A program made the translations under genes and the position numbers. The notes under the pieces are model-generated. The model saw nothing but the letters and a program-made list of their open reading frames with translations, did not search any database and was not told where the DNA came from. From positions 1 to 10,000 of the forward strand of contig JAIWNN010000060.1 in NCBI GenBank assembly GCA_020216805.1: 10,000 bases of DNA, in the 5' to 3' direction. Source of the DNA: Desulfarculus sp. (lineage in GTDB: Bacteria; Desulfobacterota; Desulfarculia; Desulfarculales; Desulfarculaceae). The first letter of the stretch is position 1; every line of letters begins with the position of its first letter. Positions 6,697 to 10,000 of the stretch are shown here, piece by piece.

Positions 6697-7666
6697 GGCC
6701 GCGCTGCCGCAGAAAGAATTCGAAGACCTCGCGGCTGGTTTTTTGAGGGATGTAGCCGAACTCCTCTTTCAGCCGCCGGTTGCTCAACACCGGCCGATAG
6801 CGCAGGAAATTGACCTGCTCGGGGCCGTATTGGGTCAACCGCAGGCGGGCCAGGATCCACAGTGCGGCCTTGAGCAGCCAGGCCGGAAGGGGCAGATAGG
6901 GCTTGCCCAGGATGGCGGCGATCTGAGGCATGGTCAACGCGCCGTCCCCGGCCAGGTTGTAGATGCCCTCGCTTTTTTCCAGGACTCCCTTGACGATGGC
7001 GCTCACCACGTCCTGGTCCCAGATGAATACGAAGGGGCTGTCCGAGCCGGCCACGCCCAGCACGAACTTCTTGTCGAAAAGGGCGGTGATCTGGTTGTTG
7101 GCGGTGGCGCCCAGGATGGTCCCCGGGCGCAGGATCAGCTGGCGCAGCTCGGGATGCCGATCGCGCCATTGGGCCAGCATCTCCTCCACCTGGCGCTTGT
7201 GGTCGGCATAGGCGAACTCCACGTTGCCCCGGATGGCGTCGGTCTCGTCGATCCAGGCCGGATTGTCGGGATAGTAGCCATAGGCCGCTCCGCTGCTGGT
7301 GTAGACGAAGTGCCGCACCCGCGCGGCTAGGCACGATTCCAGGACGTTGCGGGTTCCCTCCACCTCCACCGCGTGGAGAAAGGCGCGGTCGGGCTTGGGG
7401 CCGGGATTGACCACCGCCGCTAGGTGGACCAGGGTGCCCACCTCCTGTTGCCGCAAGATGGCGGCCAGGCCCGGGTCGCGGATGTCTCCCTGGAGGTACT
7501 CCACCCCAGGGAGGCGCTGCCCGGGCTCGGGCAGGCGCAGGTCCAGGGCGGTGATCCGACCGATGCGCGCGCCTTGGCTGGCCAGTGCGGCCACGGTCAG
7601 ACGCCCCAGGTAGCCGCCCGCGCCGGTGATCAGGACGCCGGAATGAGTGTTGGGCGAGGTGGTCAT
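6686..7666 (-). CDS. Extended SDR (NAD-dependent epimerase/dehydratase family)
   Basis: A 326-residue protein with the extended-SDR cofactor motif TGAGGYLG at 14-21 (Gly15, Gly18, Gly21), Asp42 after beta-2, GDIRD near 60-64, HLAAVVNPG at 81-89, the TSS of the active site at 123-125, and YADHK at 153-157 supplying catalytic Tyr and Lys. ILRPGTILG near 178-186 is the usual start of the substrate domain. Such enzymes act on nucleotide sugars, sterols, aldehydes or ketones; no sugar-nucleotide genes are nearby, so a classic epimerase role is not supported. The longer open frame to 7981 is rejected: it would bury the gene inside the transporter. ATG 7666 has GGAG at 7675-7678 and shares ATGA with the transporter stop (4-base overlap), so the two are co-translated. 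Confidence 0.87.
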   Translation of the reverse strand: MTTSPNTHSGVLITGAGGYLGRLTVAALASQGARIGRITALDLRLPEPGQRLPGVEYLQGDIRDPGLAAILRQQEVGTLVHLAAVVNPGPKPDRAFLHAVEVEGTRNVLESCLAARVRHFVYTSSGAAYGYYPDNPAWIDETDAIRGNVEFAYADHKRQVEEMLAQWRDRHPELRQLILRPGTILGATANNQITALFDKKFVLGVAGSDSPFVFIWDQDVVSAIVKGVLEKSEGIYNLAGDGALTMPQIAAILGKPYLPLPAWLLKAALWILARLRLTQYGPEQVNFLRYRPVLSNRRLKEEFGYIPQKTSREVFEFFLRQRGHAG

Positions 7667-8592
7667 TGTCTGAGCTCCACGATCGGGACTTGGGGCGCTC
7701 GGCGCGACCAGAACAGGGACACCGTCAGCCCGGAGATGATATGCCAGATCCCCCACCAGGCGGCGATGATGGCCATGCCGCCCAGGCCGTCGAAGAAGTT
7801 GAAGATCAAGATCAGGCCCAGGGCCGAGTTCTGGATGCCGACCTCGATGGTGACGGCCCGGGTGTCGGCCGGGGCCAGACCCATCACCCGCCCCGCGCCA
7901 TAGCCCACCGCCAGGGCCAAAGCGTTGTGGAGCATGACCACGAAGACCACCAGGCCGATGACGTTGAGAAAGATGTCCCAATTGGCGCTCAAGGCCAGGG
8001 CCACCACTCCGATGAAAACGCAGAGGGCGAAGAGTTTGAAGGGGCTGCGGACCCGCTCCACCAGGCGCGGCCAGATCCGGGAAACCGTCAGGCCGCAGGC
8101 CAGAGGCACTCCCAGGATGAAGAAGATGGTTTCGAAAACATCCATCGGGTCCAGGCTGACCGCGCGCAGGATGGGGACGGTGTCGGGATTGAGCGTTCCC
8201 CAGACCGACAGGTTGAGCGGCGTCATGATCACCGCGATGGCGGTGGAGACCGCGGTCATGGAGATGGACAGGGCGGTGTTGCCCTTGGCCAGGTAAGTCA
8301 TCAGGTTGGAGAGGTTGCCCCCCGGGCAGGAGCCGATGAGGATCATGCCCAGGGCCATGGACGGCTGCGGACGCACCACCATGGTCAGGAGGAAGGTGAA
8401 CAGGGGCAAGAGCGCGAACTGGGCGATAAGACCCACCACCGGAGCCTTGGGCAAGCGCAGGATTCGCTTGAAGTCATCTAGCTTCAAGTCCAAAGACATG
8501 CCGAACATCATCAAGCCGATAACGATGTTCAACGACATCAGGCCCGAAGGGTTGAAGTGCAGCCGGATCTGGTCGACCGCCGTCGCGTCCAT
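7663..8592 (-). CDS. BASS-family (bile acid:sodium symporter-like) transporter
   Basis: A 309-residue inner-membrane protein with about nine or ten hydrophobic segments, matching the SBF/BASS family (around 300-330 residues), which carries bile acids, 2-keto acids such as pyruvate, or other organic anions with sodium. Key motifs are GSCPGGNLSNLMTYLAKGN at 87-105, which covers the first crossover helix, and IEVGIQNSALGL at 249-260, with Glu250 and Gln254 matching sodium-binding positions known in bacterial ASBT homologues. The gene begins one base after the stop of the upstream ThDP enzyme and overlaps the following SDR by 4 bases, so it belongs to the operon. In this setting an organic-anion substrate, perhaps a sulfonate or a keto acid, is reasonable inference; a true bile acid role is not shown. 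Confidence 0.9.
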   Translation of the reverse strand: MDATAVDQIRLHFNPSGLMSLNIVIGLMMFGMSLDLKLDDFKRILRLPKAPVVGLIAQFALLPLFTFLLTMVVRPQPSMALGMILIGSCPGGNLSNLMTYLAKGNTALSISMTAVSTAIAVIMTPLNLSVWGTLNPDTVPILRAVSLDPMDVFETIFFILGVPLACGLTVSRIWPRLVERVRSPFKLFALCVFIGVVALALSANWDIFLNVIGLVVFVVMLHNALALAVGYGAGRVMGLAPADTRAVTIEVGIQNSALGLILIFNFFDGLGGMAIIAAWWGIWHIISGLTVSLFWSRRAPQVPIVELRQ

Positions 8593-8593
8593 G

Positions 8594-8601
8594 TCACCTC
8601 C
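8594..8601 (-). promoter_or_regulatory. Ribosome binding site of the BASS gene overlapping the upstream stop
   Basis: GGAGGTGA on the minus strand contains both a near-consensus Shine-Dalgarno and the TGA of the upstream ThDP gene, followed by one base and the ATG of the transporter. This arrangement favours termination-reinitiation and fixed stoichiometry of the two products. Confidence 0.65.
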
Positions 8602-10000
8602 CCTTGGGCTCCTGGTGCATCTTCTTGAAATGGAGCAGACCCGGCGCCCACATGTGTTTGACCGGATCCACGTCCACCTGGATCACCGAGCACTTGCCCG
8701 CGGCCTGGCATCGCTCCAGGGCCGGCCTGAGCTCGTCGGGCGACGACACCCGCTCGCCATGTCCGCCCATGGCCTCGGCCAGCCTGTCCCACTGGATCTC
8801 GCCCAGCTCGGTGTTCACCGTCTCGCCGGGGTCCAGGGACTTCTTGAGCATCGTCTTCCAGGGCTTGAGCATGAAGCTCTGATTGATCTTGACCATGCCC
8901 CACTGGCGGTCGGCGCAGACCAGGAAGATGGGCTTCAAATCGTTGCGCACGGCGGTCTCGATTTCCTGGGGATGGAAGCCCATGGCCCCGTCGCCGATGA
9001 TGCAGTAGACCGGGTGGTTGGGGCGCGCCACCGCCGCCCCCAGGGCCTGGCCCACGCCGGCGCCGAGGTGGCCCATGTGGTTGGTGGTCAGCAGGGTGTT
9101 GGGAACCTTGACCTGGTGGAAGAAATTGGCCCAGACCGCGGTGTTGCCGCCGTCAAAGACCGCCACCGCCTCGGGCGGGAAGAACTCGCCGCAGATTCGG
9201 GCTACGTGCCCGGTGAGCATAGGCGAGCCGCGGTCCTTGAGACGCTCCTCGAGCTTGGCCCGGTCCGCGTCGCGGGTCTGGGCCAACTTGGCCACCAGTT
9301 CGCGCCGGGCGGGGCCGGCCTTGGCATCGCCCAGCGCGACGATCAGTTGGCGCAGGAAGACCTTGATGTCCGCCTGCACCGCCAGCTCCACCCTGCGGGT
9401 GCGCCCCAGGGCGTTCTCGTCGAGATCCACCTGGATCATCTTTTGGTTGGCGGGCTGGGCCCAGTTGGGGGCCTGGCCCCACCAATCGGTCTCGCCCAGG
9501 CGCGCGCCCAGGCACAGGGCCACGTCGGCCTGGTTGCGCACCTCGTTGCAGGCCTCGATGTGCACCATGGGCCAGGCCAGGGGGTCGGTCTCGGCCAAGA
9601 CGCCGCGGGCCGCCCAAGAGGTGGTGACCGGGGCGTGCAGCCGGTGGGCCAACTCGGCCAGCTCCACGTGGGCGGCGGCGTGGATGACGCCGCTGCCGGC
9701 GTGAATCAGAGGCAGCTTGGCCTGGGCGAGCATGGCCGCCGCCCGCTCTATCAGGTCAGGGGCGGGATGGATGGGTTCTTGGCGACGATACTGGTGGACT
9801 TGCCAAAGGGGGAGCTCGTCTGTCTTGCCGTTGAACAGCGTCTCGGGCACGTCCAGGTGGACCACGCCGGGGCGCCCGCTGTAGCACTGGCGCAGGGCCT
9901 GGCGCATCAGCTCCGGGATGCGGTCGAAGCTGCTGGCCCACGCCGACCACTTGGCCATCTTGCCGATGACGCCCACTTGGTCGAAGACCTGATAGGCTCC
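8594..10000 (-). CDS. ThDP-dependent enzyme, acetolactate synthase-like, N-terminus off window
   Basis: The frame is open from the right edge, giving 468 C-terminal residues; roughly the first 100-130 (with the activating Glu) are missing. A GTG at 9976 is in frame, but coding continues upstream of it as AYQVFDQVG, a normal continuation of the Pyr domain, so it is not the start. Visible: the end of the Pyr domain with PGVVHLDVPE, a middle domain (HAGSGV, GARLGETDWW), and the PP domain with GHLGAGVGQALGAA and GDG at about 336-338 of the fragment. Where relatives have Asn as the second metal ligand (NN or RN before xQWG), this protein has CADRQWGM, with Asp in the ligand place. It does not show the Xsc signatures (no SKAAM, no FRRDA ending). 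Candidates are a 2-keto acid decarboxylase, a carboligase or a 2-hydroxyacyl-CoA lyase-like enzyme; the substrate is unknown. It leads the cluster that runs into xsc. Confidence 0.85.
   Translation of the reverse strand, partial: GAYQVFDQVGVIGKMAKWSAWASSFDRIPELMRQALRQCYSGRPGVVHLDVPETLFNGKTDELPLWQVHQYRRQEPIHPAPDLIERAAAMLAQAKLPLIHAGSGVIHAAAHVELAELAHRLHAPVTTSWAARGVLAETDPLAWPMVHIEACNEVRNQADVALCLGARLGETDWWGQAPNWAQPANQKMIQVDLDENALGRTRRVELAVQADIKVFLRQLIVALGDAKAGPARRELVAKLAQTRDADRAKLEERLKDRGSPMLTGHVARICGEFFPPEAVAVFDGGNTAVWANFFHQVKVPNTLLTTNHMGHLGAGVGQALGAAVARPNHPVYCIIGDGAMGFHPQEIETAVRNDLKPIFLVCADRQWGMVKINQSFMLKPWKTMLKKSLDPGETVNTELGEIQWDRLAEAMGGHGERVSSPDELRPALERCQAAGKCSVIQVDVDPVKHMWAPGLLHFKKMHQEPKGR

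Noticed and set aside
7667..7981. Upstream extension of the extended SDR by 105 codons
   Set aside because: It lies wholly within the BASS coding region in another frame; the SDR fold begins properly with the TGAGGYLG segment after ATG 7666.
8594..10000. Reading the right-edge ThDP enzyme as a second Xsc or as sulfopyruvate decarboxylase ComDE
   Set aside because: It lacks the Xsc signatures, and at more than 468 residues it is larger than ComDE as I know it; only the broad ThDP family is supported.

Overview
This is a GC-rich window, dense in genes, in which nearly everything is coded on the minus strand. The gene content (an Xsc-type sulfoacetaldehyde acetyltransferase next to an acetate kinase, a lone DUF2080-like small protein, a long-chain-type acyl-CoA ligase end) and the codon style suggest a GC-rich member of the Desulfobacterota/deltaproteobacteria, possibly a sulfite- or sulfonate-using anaerobe. 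That placement is inference; no rRNA or taxonomic marker lies in the window.

Layout. Positions 1-180 (+) hold the C-terminus of an AMP-forming acyl-CoA ligase. Positions 254-454 (+) hold a 66-residue DUF2080-like, AbrB-fold-like protein. A hairpin with a short T-run lies between it and the convergent minus-strand genes. On the minus strand, from high to low coordinates, come: a ThDP enzyme of the acetolactate-synthase type whose N-terminus is off the right edge (10000-8594); a BASS-family transporter (8592-7663); an extended SDR (7666-6686); a classical SDR (6696-5881); an Xsc-type ThDP enzyme (5840-4122); and acetate kinase (4060-2837). After a gap with a TATAAT box come an alpha/beta hydrolase (2667-1816) and a membrane acyltransferase-3 protein (1649-546).

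How the genes fit. The first four minus-strand genes are packed with junctions of +1, -4 and -11 bases, and xsc follows 40 bases later with a clear Shine-Dalgarno. ackA follows xsc after a 61-base spacer holding a strong 9-bp hairpin. Known Xsc chemistry splits sulfoacetaldehyde with phosphate to sulfite and acetyl phosphate. An adjacent acetate kinase would turn acetyl phosphate into acetate plus ATP, so the pair reads as an ATP-yielding end of sulfonate (taurine, isethionate or similar) breakdown. The sulfite could then serve as electron acceptor. The jobs of the BASS carrier, the two SDRs and the second ThDP enzyme are not known. Their tight coupling to xsc makes them candidates for substrate entry and the steps that form or interconvert sulfoacetaldehyde or a related aldehyde. 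This is the most interesting part of the window.

No tRNA, rRNA, CRISPR array, insertion sequence or transposase gene was seen, and no gene-free stretch exceeds 300 bases.
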